Source: Thomasclavelia sp.
GTDB taxonomy: Bacteria; Bacillota_I; Bacilli_A; Erysipelotrichales; Coprobacillaceae
Reading direction: 5' to 3'
Length of the DNA: 56,707 nucleotides
Assembly: GCA_028749475.1 (NCBI GenBank)
Contig: JAQVWN010000012.1
Coordinates: 1-56,707 of the forward strand
Positions 37,804 to 44,322 of the stretch are shown piece by piece (the stretch's first letter is position 1; every line of letters starts with the position of its first letter). The notes beneath the pieces are model-generated. The model ran no database searches. It was not told the DNA's origin and worked only from the letters and a program-made list of their open reading frames with translations. The translations under genes and the position numbers were made by a program.

Positions 37804-37883
37804 CATATCTACTCAAATAAAACAATTAAATAATTATCCAATAAATTGGATCATTCAAATTATTATATTTTCATAAATTATTA

Positions 37884-38699
37884 TTAGTTTGCTTTATCTT
37901 TTGAATATAAAATATTTCCTTCTTTACCATCTTTTCTTCCATGTCCATTTTCACTTTGTTCGCAACATGAATATAATTTCACGCCATGAAAATCAACTGG
38001 AATATGAGCATCTGTATGATTTAAAATATGATTGCAACATTCTATAACATTATTAAGTAATTCTTTGGGAGAAAAAAACGTTCCATGGTTTCGATAAATT
38101 GTATCATATTCACTTTCATATTCTTTTAAATGCATAAGACTTTCTTTATATTCTGACACTGATGAAGAATATTCATCAAATAATAAGACGCCTACTCCAC
38201 AGGCATCACCAAAGACGCACACTCTATCTTCAATGATAAGAGGGCACATCATACCAGGTGTATGTCCTTTGACAAGGATCATTTTAACATGGACACCGCC
38301 TGCATCAAAAGTTTGCCCATCTTCAATATTTTTTATTTCACCAGTATATGTTTCAACAAAGTCCTTTCGTTCAACTTTTACATGACTATGTATCATCGTA
38401 TCTTCTACTCTAAATTCCATATTACCATGTTTTTTAAAAACAGGCATATCTAAATAATTCATGTAAATGTCATCAAAAAGGGCTGTACCACCCATATGAT
38501 CTAAATGTCCATGTGAAAGAATAACTGTAATTGGTAACTTTGTGATACTTTCCACATATTCTTTTATATTACCAATTCCATTACAAGTATCTAATAATAA
38601 AGCTTTTTGGCTACCAATTACTAGATAACAACAGACTCCCGTAAAATCAGTTATTCGATAAATGTCTTTTGTTAATTTTACATGTGTAAAGTATTCCAT
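37884..38699 (-). CDS. Metallo-beta-lactamase-fold hydrolase, last gene of PTS operon
   Basis: 271 residues. The MBL metal motif is LSHGHLDHMGG (HxHxDH), followed by a His in VKGHTPGMM and an Asp in VFGDACGVG, and a late His in YRNHGTFF. It begins 3 bp after the EIIBC stop, so it is tightly coupled to sugar import. In other PTS systems this position holds a phospho-glycosidase. Here the fold (shared with the ascorbate-6-phosphate lactonase UlaG) suggests hydrolysis of a lactone, ester or similar bond in a phosphorylated import product. The substrate is not known. The last 20 residues are variable and Cys-rich (LYSCCEQSENGHG). Confidence 0.85.
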   Translation of the reverse strand: MEYFTHVKLTKDIYRITDFTGVCCYLVIGSQKALLLDTCNGIGNIKEYVESITKLPITVILSHGHLDHMGGTALFDDIYMNYLDMPVFKKHGNMEFRVEDTMIHSHVKVERKDFVETYTGEIKNIEDGQTFDAGGVHVKMILVKGHTPGMMCPLIIEDRVCVFGDACGVGVLLFDEYSSSVSEYKESLMHLKEYESEYDTIYRNHGTFFSPKELLNNVIECCNHILNHTDAHIPVDFHGVKLYSCCEQSENGHGRKDGKEGNILYSKDKAN

Positions 38700-38702
38700 A
38701 CA

Positions 38703-40094
38703 CTATTTTACCAAACTTTCATCTAATTTCATAAACCACATAGTTACAAAACCAATGACAACTGATGCGACTAATACAATACCCAACAATATATAATTTG
38801 AGTTAGGCCCACCAAAGAATGCTGGCAAACCATAAATACCATTTGAAGGGCTTAATACATACGCCTTTAAACCGATGATACCAGTTAATAACCCAGAAAT
38901 ACCTCCAGCTATAATACCAGCATATAATGGCGTTTTATATGGAAAATTTAATCCATAAAGTATTGGCTCTCCAACACCTCCAAATAACCATGTAAGGAAA
39001 TAACCAAAAGTTAATGACTTTTTCTTTTTATCTTTGAACTTAAGAACACAACATAGTGTTACGCCAGCGCCAGCCCAACTACATGCAAGAATTGCAGGCA
39101 TAATAAATCCATCATATCCTAACATTGGGAATGTAGTGAATAGAAACGCCATTAAAACTTGATGCATTCCTGTCATAACTAATAAAGAGAATGTAGCCGC
39201 CACAACAGCGACTGCTAATGGCCCAAACATATCGTATAAAGAAATGATACCTTGGCAAATATATGTACCTAAGAACCCACCTAATGGTCCAAATACACAT
39301 AATTCCAATGGTAACATAACAATGACAGTACACACTGGAATTCCGAATACTTTTAAAGTATCTGGTACATGTTTTTTAAAGAATTTTTCAACATAAGAAG
39401 CAATCCAAACTGTTAAGATAATTGGAATGATTGTTGTCGTATAATTTTGGACAACTGCAGGAATTCCATAAACATTGAAAGAAGTTCCTTTTGTTGCCAT
39501 GTCAATTAATGTTGGATGAACTAAAATAGTTCCAAATAATAACCCCATCATTTCACTAAGGCCAAATTTCTTAGCAGCAGTATATCCAACTAGAATTGGT
39601 AAAAAATAAAAACCTGTATCCCCTACCATTGTAAATAATATATAAAGAGCATCTTTTTCATTAACAATGTTTAATAATTGTGGTCCAATAACTGCAACAA
39701 ACGCTTTCGCAAGTCCACATACAATTAACACAGGAATTAATGGTGTCATACATCCTGCAAGTGATCCCATAATAACATTTAAGAAATCTTTAGGACTTTT
39801 AATTTTTTGTTTTTCTTCTTGAACTTCTATTTCTTCCTTCTTTTGAGATTGAGGTACAAGTTTTACAAATGCATCGAATAAATCTCCAACTTGGGGCCCA
39901 ATAATTAATTGCAATTGCCCACCTTTATAGACAACTCCCATAATTTCATCTAAGTCTTTAATCTTTTCTTGATCCGCTTTTTCAATGTCATTTAAGATTA
40001 ATCTTAATCTTGTCATACAATGACTTGATTGTTTTACGTTTTCTTTGCCACCTACATTATCTAAGATGGACTTTGCTAAATCATCATAATTCAT
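38703..40094 (-). CDS. PTS transporter EIIBC, glucose/beta-glucoside superfamily
   Basis: 463 residues. EIIB domain at 1-85 with the phospho-cysteine in KQSSHCMTRLRLIL and the loop GVVYKGGQLQLIIGP. EIIC from about 105 to 455 with ten hydrophobic spans and the family motif GVGEPILYGLNFPYKTPL. No EIIA is fused; the separate EIIA is the first gene of the operon. The sugar is not predictable by eye (sucrose, trehalose, beta-glucoside and MurNAc importers share this layout). RBS GGAGGAAG. Confidence 0.9.
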   Translation of the reverse strand: MNYDDLAKSILDNVGGKENVKQSSHCMTRLRLILNDIEKADQEKIKDLDEIMGVVYKGGQLQLIIGPQVGDLFDAFVKLVPQSQKKEEIEVQEEKQKIKSPKDFLNVIMGSLAGCMTPLIPVLIVCGLAKAFVAVIGPQLLNIVNEKDALYILFTMVGDTGFYFLPILVGYTAAKKFGLSEMMGLLFGTILVHPTLIDMATKGTSFNVYGIPAVVQNYTTTIIPIILTVWIASYVEKFFKKHVPDTLKVFGIPVCTVIVMLPLELCVFGPLGGFLGTYICQGIISLYDMFGPLAVAVVAATFSLLVMTGMHQVLMAFLFTTFPMLGYDGFIMPAILACSWAGAGVTLCCVLKFKDKKKKSLTFGYFLTWLFGGVGEPILYGLNFPYKTPLYAGIIAGGISGLLTGIIGLKAYVLSPSNGIYGLPAFFGGPNSNYILLGIVLVASVVIGFVTMWFMKLDESLVK

Positions 40095-40129
40095 TTTTCT
40101 TCCTCCACTTTAATGATTAATTAAAATAA

Positions 40130-40158
40130 AGGTCTAGCCAGCCGTACTGTCACTATCC
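40130..40158 (-). promoter_or_regulatory. RAT-like antiterminator site before EIIBC
   Basis: On the minus strand the 103-bp gap between the antiterminator gene and EIIBC contains a 29-base element of the form GGAT.GT.AC.G then GGC.A.ACCT. It follows the BglG/LicT RNA target pattern, with a compensatory CAG/CTG inner stem. No clear overlapping terminator hairpin is visible, unlike the first site. Confidence 0.5.
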
Positions 40159-40197
40159 AGTTGAATTGACTGCTCACCTCCTTAAAATTTAATCATT

Positions 40198-41025
40198 TTA
40201 TTCTGTTAATTTGATAATGTGTACAAGTAAATAAAGGATTTCACCATCCAATGGTTCGTCATATCGCATTGATACATATTTAATAATATTCATGGCACAA
40301 TCATATTGTTTTGGATATGATTTCTTAAGATTATTAAGTAGTGTTTCACTTTTTTCATTTTTCACTTGATTATTATGAATAATTCTCTCAAAGAAAACTC
40401 TAAGATGCATAATAAATCTTGTATAAACCAAGCCTTCTTTATCAATATCTAAATTAAAAGTACTTTCTACTATTTCATAAATATCATCAATCATACTTGT
40501 AATATGAATAAGTTCTTCAAAATTTGTATTAATTTCTGCATTAACTATATGCAAAGCAATAAAGCTTGCTTCATCATTTTCAACTTTAACATTAAAAGCC
40601 TCTCTTATCATATCAACAGCGATAGAACCAGCTTCATATTCTTCCGTATACAAACGTTTTACATCCCATAATAATGCATTATCAAATGTAATCCCCATCT
40701 TCATTCTTTCAAGAAGATTAAATACATGATCAGTTAGGGTAACATAGATCTTATCACTTAATTCATGATTCAACTTTTCTTTAATTACATCAATGATCTT
40801 TTCACAAACAGTGACACAATCATACGGGATACTTATCATAAGTTCCTGATAACGACGTTGTGTTTCTGTATCATCACTTATAAATGTTTTATCTATTTTT
40901 GATAAGTCTATATTATCGCCGATTGATTTTTTAAATGCAATTCCCTTACCCTTAACAACTATTTCTTTTCCGTATTCATTGACACTCATAACTGCATTAT
41001 TATTAAGGATTCTAACGATTTTCAT
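40198..41025 (-). CDS. BglG/LicT-family transcriptional antiterminator
   Basis: 275 residues: CAT RNA-binding domain at 1-55 (MKIVRILNNNAVMSVNEYGK, KGKGIAFKK) followed by two PRD domains with phosphorylatable histidines (DHVFNLLERM and FIALHIVNAE in PRD1; FIMHLRVFFERI and LLVHIIK in PRD2). When the sugar is present it would bind the RAT RNA and let transcription pass the leader terminator. RBS AGGAGG; 10 bp after the EIIA gene. Confidence 0.92.
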   Translation of the reverse strand: MKIVRILNNNAVMSVNEYGKEIVVKGKGIAFKKSIGDNIDLSKIDKTFISDDTETQRRYQELMISIPYDCVTVCEKIIDVIKEKLNHELSDKIYVTLTDHVFNLLERMKMGITFDNALLWDVKRLYTEEYEAGSIAVDMIREAFNVKVENDEASFIALHIVNAEINTNFEELIHITSMIDDIYEIVESTFNLDIDKEGLVYTRFIMHLRVFFERIIHNNQVKNEKSETLLNNLKKSYPKQYDCAMNIIKYVSMRYDEPLDGEILYLLVHIIKLTE

Positions 41026-41035
41026 TTTGTTCCTC

Positions 41036-41482
41036 CTATTCTAAAACTAATAATTCATCTCCAGTTTTAACATTTGAAGCACTAGTTTTTTTGATATTTT
41101 TATGATTAGCCATATTTGTAACAATGACCATTACGTCTATTGGATAACCTGCATCGTTTACTTTATCAATATCAAATTGAATAACAGGTTCACCACAGCA
41201 TACCTCTTCACCTTGTTGAATTAATCCAATGAATCCATCACCATTCATATTAACAGTATCAATACCAATATGGATAAGTATCTCTACGCCATCATTTGAT
41301 TCTATCCCAATTGCATGTTGTGTTGGGAATATCATTTTAACTTTTCCATCACAAGGTGATACTACTAATCCATCAGTAGGTGTAATTGCAATACCATCCC
41401 CCATCATTTTTTGTGAAAATGCTTCATCATCCACATTTTCTAATTGTTTAATTGTTCCATTGATTACGCTTAATATTTTCAT
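41036..41482 (-). CDS. PTS EIIA, glucose type
   Basis: 148 residues, a stand-alone EIIA-Glc domain: DGLVVSPCDGKVKMIFPTQH and the phospho-histidine in VEILIHIGIDTVNM, ending in TGDELLVLE. It passes phosphate from HPr to the EIIB cysteine of the EIIBC protein in this operon. First gene, behind a leader with a terminator and RAT site. Confidence 0.92.
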   Translation of the reverse strand: MKILSVINGTIKQLENVDDEAFSQKMMGDGIAITPTDGLVVSPCDGKVKMIFPTQHAIGIESNDGVEILIHIGIDTVNMNGDGFIGLIQQGEEVCCGEPVIQFDIDKVNDAGYPIDVMVIVTNMANHKNIKKTSASNVKTGDELLVLE

Positions 41483-41503
41483 CTCTTTCCTCCAAAATAA
41501 TAA

Positions 41504-41548
41504 AAGACCTGTTTACATAATTAAAAAGTAATTATGTAATCAGGTCTT
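41504..41548 (-). terminator. Leader terminator upstream of EIIA
   Basis: The stem AAGACCTG..TTACATAATT pairs with AATTATGTAA..CAGGTCTT around a 7-base loop. On the minus strand it is followed by TTTTATTATTTT, 20 bases before the EIIA start. It overlaps the RAT site, so the two structures exclude each other. Confidence 0.85.
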
Positions 41549-41572
41549 GCTTAACTTAATAATCACAAATCT
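41542..41572 (-). promoter_or_regulatory. RAT antiterminator site in the PTS operon leader
   Basis: A 31-base minus-strand element running from AGATTTGTGATTAT to GCAAGACCT aligns over its length with the BglG/LicT target (AGGATTGTTACTG to GCAAAACCT). Its last nine bases are also the 5' arm of the leader terminator, the classical antitermination layout. A -35 TTTACA (41609-41614) and -10 TAATAT (41586-41591) lie upstream. Confidence 0.7.
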
Positions 41573-41575
41573 GAA

Positions 41576-41674
41576 CTACGATATTATATTATCATCCAAA
41601 TGAAATATTGTAAAGTCTTTCTTTTTTATCCCTGAAACTCTAATTGCCTCCTCTAGTTTCAAATTTCTTGCCAT
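41576..41674 (-). pseudogene. 32-codon truncated regulator-like frame overlapping the PTS promoter
   Basis: ATG at 41674 follows GGGGGTG and opens MARNLKLEEAIRVSGIKKKD, which looks like the first helices of a Cro-like phage regulator. The sequence then leaves that pattern (FTIFHLDDN) and stops at TAG. The PTS promoter elements fall inside its 3' half. It is probably the stump of a cro-type gene that once faced the XRE gene, cut off where the PTS operon joined. Confidence 0.4.
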
Positions 41675-41676
41675 TG

Positions 41677-41750
41677 TGTCACCCCCACTGTGACAACATT
41701 ATAAGTTGAATATTATTCAGGCCAAGAAAATACTTGAAAAACATTCAACT
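41677..41750. promoter_or_regulatory. Operator-like repeats and promoter upstream of the XRE gene
   Basis: TGTCAC-N7-GTGACA (41677-41695) and AGTTGAAT (41704-41711) inverted as ATTCAACT (41743-41750) occupy the gap between the divergent stump and the XRE gene. An extended -10 TGCTATAAT (TATAAT at 41779-41784) follows. The layout resembles a phage lysogeny switch. Confidence 0.5.
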
Positions 41751-41807
41751 ATTTTTATATTTATTTTGATATTACTGCTATAATTGGGCTAAGAAAGGCA
41801 TATCAAT

Positions 41808-42221
41808 ATGAACGACCAAACAATAAAGCTTAATACAATGATAAAGAAATACATGAAGATTAATAATCTAACGATGAAGGAATTGGGAGCATTGCTAGGT
41901 AAAAGCGAATCAGCTGTTTCTTATTGGATAAAAGGAACTAGCACCCCTAAAATCGGAGAGATACAAAAAATGGCTGATATGTTTAATTTAACAACTGATC
42001 AAATGATTTATGGAGATACATCCGATTACGAAAACCTAAGTTATTCAGTTGAAGCATATGTTGAAAATTCTAACGATTTTGAAAATGCTCTTAAAAAAAT
42101 AATGAGCGGTTCTAAAGAATTAAGAGACTTGGTGTTTTTAATTAGTGAGTTAAACGAGAAAGAAGTAGCTCAAGTAGTTAACTATATCAATTTTGTTTTA
42201 AGTCAACGAGATAAACAATAA
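41808..42221 (+). CDS. XRE-family repressor of the integrative element
   Basis: 137 residues: an N-terminal helix-turn-helix at about 8-65 (MKELGALLGKSESAVSYWIK) and a short C-terminal helical region. It has the size of phage or element repressors without a peptidase domain. It is the first plus-strand gene of the element, 28 bp ahead of the TPR gene, with an operator-like region upstream. Confidence 0.82.
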   Translation: MNDQTIKLNTMIKKYMKINNLTMKELGALLGKSESAVSYWIKGTSTPKIGEIQKMADMFNLTTDQMIYGDTSDYENLSYSVEAYVENSNDFENALKKIMSGSKELRDLVFLISELNEKEVAQVVNYINFVLSQRDKQ

Positions 42222-42249
42222 TAAAGATAGAAAAATAGGAGATATTTAT

Positions 42250-42966
42250 ATGGGATTTTTTAAACATCTAACAAATCGTAGCGCTACCGTTAAAGTAAAA
42301 CCTAAAATAGAGATTAATAATGATATAGAAATAGCTGATGCATTATTTTCTTCTTTAAATATTGGAGTAGGAATTGAAATTTCGAAAGAAGCACAAAAAA
42401 TACTTGCTACTTGCAATAGCAGACAAGATGTATTAGATCGTATTATAGAATTAGCTAGCAAACACGATACGCCTAGAAGTAGAAAACTATTAGCATTGTC
42501 ATATGCATGGAAAGGAGCCACTTATAGAAAAGAGGCTATAGAGGCTCTAAACAATTATATAAACAATGAATTAGATGAAAGTGAATTTAGAAATATGTTT
42601 ATTCCAGGAACTACTATCTTCGCAAGCATTTCAGAGGAAGCAAAGAATAGACATCTTTCTGATATGTATAATTTTTTAGGCAAATGTTACGAGGGAGAGT
42701 ATGAATTTGATAAAGCACTTGAAACTTTCCAAAAATCACATGAATTGGCACCAGAATATATACACAATGTATTAAATGTAGCAAGAGTATATTCTAAGTT
42801 GAATGACATCGACAAAAGCATAGAAATGCTAGAACAATACAAAAGAACAACATGGTACCTAAATGATGAGTCAAATAGAGAAGTAACAAATAATTATTTA
42901 TCCGAATATAAAGGCAAAAAAGAAAGAGGCTATGTATATAGACCTCGTAAAAGAAAAGAAATATAA
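42250..42966 (+). CDS. TPR-repeat protein of unknown function
   Basis: 238 residues. Tetratricopeptide-like helices run from about residue 125 to 215 (LGKCYEGEYEFDKALETFQK, NVLNVARVYSKLNDIDKSIE). The N-terminal half is helical without a known family, and the end is basic (PRKRKEI). RBS AGGAG. Cotranscribed with the XRE gene, so it may modulate or anchor the repressor; that is inference only. Confidence 0.75.
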   Translation: MGFFKHLTNRSATVKVKPKIEINNDIEIADALFSSLNIGVGIEISKEAQKILATCNSRQDVLDRIIELASKHDTPRSRKLLALSYAWKGATYRKEAIEALNNYINNELDESEFRNMFIPGTTIFASISEEAKNRHLSDMYNFLGKCYEGEYEFDKALETFQKSHELAPEYIHNVLNVARVYSKLNDIDKSIEMLEQYKRTTWYLNDESNREVTNNYLSEYKGKKERGYVYRPRKRKEI

Positions 42967-43062
42967 GGGAGAAGTGAAGTTATAAACGGTCTTAATTAGG
43001 GATAAAAAGGTAAAAAATAGGTAAAAAAGAGGAAAAAAGTTAACATTTTGTAAACGAAAAGG

Positions 43063-43091
43063 TTGAAAAAAAGAGTGAGCGGTGATATAAA
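43063..43091 (+). promoter_or_regulatory. Promoter of the structured RNA
   Basis: TTGAAA (43063-43068), a 17-bp spacer, and TATAAA (43086-43091). Transcription would start near 43098, just before the first hairpin of the RNA. Upstream, 42967-43062 is A-rich with no coding frame. Confidence 0.65.
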
Positions 43092-43097
43092 TATGGT

Positions 43098-43310
43098 GAA
43101 GATATTAGTAAAATCCTCTTGACTCGGATTCGTTTCTATTTCTTCGTTGTGCTTCGAGTGTGCTGGACACTTTCCCCAGAGGACTTGTCATTCTCGCACT
43201 AATCAGGGGATTTAGAAAATATGATTAGTTCCACGTGGCGTTGACAATAAGCCCACGAGTCCAGCGACAAAAGATCTGGTACCATTCTAGCAATAGGATG
43301 GTACTTTTTT
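43098..43310 (+). ncRNA. Structured noncoding RNA, about 213 nt, class not recognised
   Basis: It is bounded by a promoter and an intrinsic terminator, has no coding frame, and is less AT-rich than its surroundings. Visible helices are as follows. AATCC/GGATT is at 43112-43116 and 43126-43130. A 7-bp long-range helix GCTGGAC/GTCCAGC pairs 43162-43168 with 43259-43265. Inside it ACTAATCA/TGATTAGT (43198-43205 and 43222-43229) and CGTGGC/GCCCACG (43234-43239 and 43251-43257) form hairpins. The loop of the ACTAATCA hairpin carries GGGGA (43206-43210), able to pair with UCCCC (43173-43177) as a pseudoknot. It does not match 6S, SRP, RNase P, tmRNA or riboswitch cores I know. Confidence 0.65.
43279..43310 (+). 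terminator. Terminator of the structured RNA
   Basis: The stem GTACCATTCTA/TAGGATGGTAC (one wobble pair) with a GCAA tetraloop, then TTTTTT. It stands 21 bp before the start codon of the nuclease-like gene, so that gene depends on readthrough. Confidence 0.9.
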
Positions 43311-43330
43311 ACTAGTCGGGAAAGGTATAT

Positions 43331-44167
43331 ATGGGGAAAACTTTAGACAAAATAGATTTTATACCTTATCAGGAAGAATACTCTTTAGCTGATTTTGTAA
43401 TAAACTATATAAAAGTATTAGATAATAAACAATTTTCTATAAATGATGGCAAAGAGGCAATTAATATAGTCTTTCAAACAAGACATTACCCTCATATTAT
43501 AGGATTGCATCATTATCAAGATTCGCACTCACAAAATAAAACTATGAAAAATGTATTCAACTTAAAAGGAAATACAGCAATAAAATATATTTTACATAAC
43601 AAAATACAAATGAGCGATTTAGTAAACGCTTATGGTGGCACTATTTTTAATAAAGACATTTATAAATATAGAGTCCTTTCTTCACACCTTATTGAAAGGA
43701 TGATTTTAAATTCAAAGTTATATAAAGTGTGTGGCATAATAAAAAATAATGTAAAAGCAGATTATATACTTGTTTCTAATATTGACCAAATTAAATTTTG
43801 TCTTTGCTTGAAAATAGATAATAAATTAAACAGAGATGGTCATACTTATTGTTGCGTTTCAAATTTAATAAATGATAGAGATGTTAACGGAGCCATCAAA
43901 GATGGCAGACTACAAGAAATAAACATTAACAATATTGTTAAAAAAGACTTCAAGACAAAAAGAATAATTTATGCTAAAACTTGCAATTGTATTTTTGATA
44001 AGCCTAACCCTGGTATCTCCATCAATAAAGTGTCTGAGGCATGTGTTATAGAAGTAATTGAATTAGATGGAAATTGTGTAGCTAAAATAATTGATGAAGA
44101 TTGTTACGAGATAAAGTGCTATTTTTATGATAAAAATACAAAAAGAATAATTAATAAATATCTTTAG
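43331..44167 (+). CDS. PBECR4-like protein (putative phage-type nuclease domain)
   Basis: 278 residues. The segment INIVFQTRHYPHIIGLHHYQ followed by KNVFNLKGNTAIKYILHNK resembles the start of PBECR-type (Barnase-EndoU-ColicinE5/D-RelE fold) domains, which have a HLxGL-like histidine motif. A second strand-rich part follows (IIYAKTCNCIFDKPNPG). The last 60 residues look like an added beta domain. I recognise this only by pattern and am not sure. RBS AAAGG. Its only upstream signal is the RNA terminator, an arrangement like type III toxin-antitoxin loci. Confidence 0.5.
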   Translation: MGKTLDKIDFIPYQEEYSLADFVINYIKVLDNKQFSINDGKEAINIVFQTRHYPHIIGLHHYQDSHSQNKTMKNVFNLKGNTAIKYILHNKIQMSDLVNAYGGTIFNKDIYKYRVLSSHLIERMILNSKLYKVCGIIKNNVKADYILVSNIDQIKFCLCLKIDNKLNRDGHTYCCVSNLINDRDVNGAIKDGRLQEININNIVKKDFKTKRIIYAKTCNCIFDKPNPGISINKVSEACVIEVIELDGNCVAKIIDEDCYEIKCYFYDKNTKRIINKYL

Positions 44168-44175
44168 AGTTTATC

Positions 44176-44227
44176 AATTGTAATAGACATTTCTAAACGT
44201 CATAAGAATTGTTAGTCTATGTCAATT
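44176..44227. repeat. Inverted repeat between nuclease-like gene and integrase
   Basis: AATTG..ATAGAC (44176-44188) is inverted as GTCTAT..CAATT (44215-44227) around a 26-base loop. It could be an integrase/excisionase arm site or a terminator without T-tract. Confidence 0.35.
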
Positions 44228-44262
44228 AACAGTATATGTTTTATTATGATATACCAACACGA

Positions 44263-44298
44263 TAGATCCTAAGTTACTCATAAGTGCTTAGGTTTTTT
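44263..44298 (+). terminator. Integrase leader terminator overlapping a tRNA-Leu-complementary stretch
   Basis: CCTAAG (44268-44273) pairs with CTTAGG (44287-44292), with inner ACT/AGT pairs and a T6 tail, 24 bases before the integrase start. The 5' arm lies within TAGATCCTAAGT (44263-44274), which is the exact complement of the anticodon-loop region of tRNA-Leu(UAG) encoded at 45497-45508. Confidence 0.65.
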
Positions 44299-44322
44299 CA
44301 ACCTAGTTAGGAGGTATAATCA

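Noticed and set aside
43261-43310. T-box riboswitch, suggested by TGGTACC before a terminator
   Set aside because: The conserved T-box core (AGGGTGGNACCGCG), stem I features and an amino-acid-related downstream gene are absent.
43098-44167. IscB/IsrB-type omega RNA (HEARO) with its nuclease
   Set aside because: The downstream protein has no RuvC or HNH motifs and is too short.
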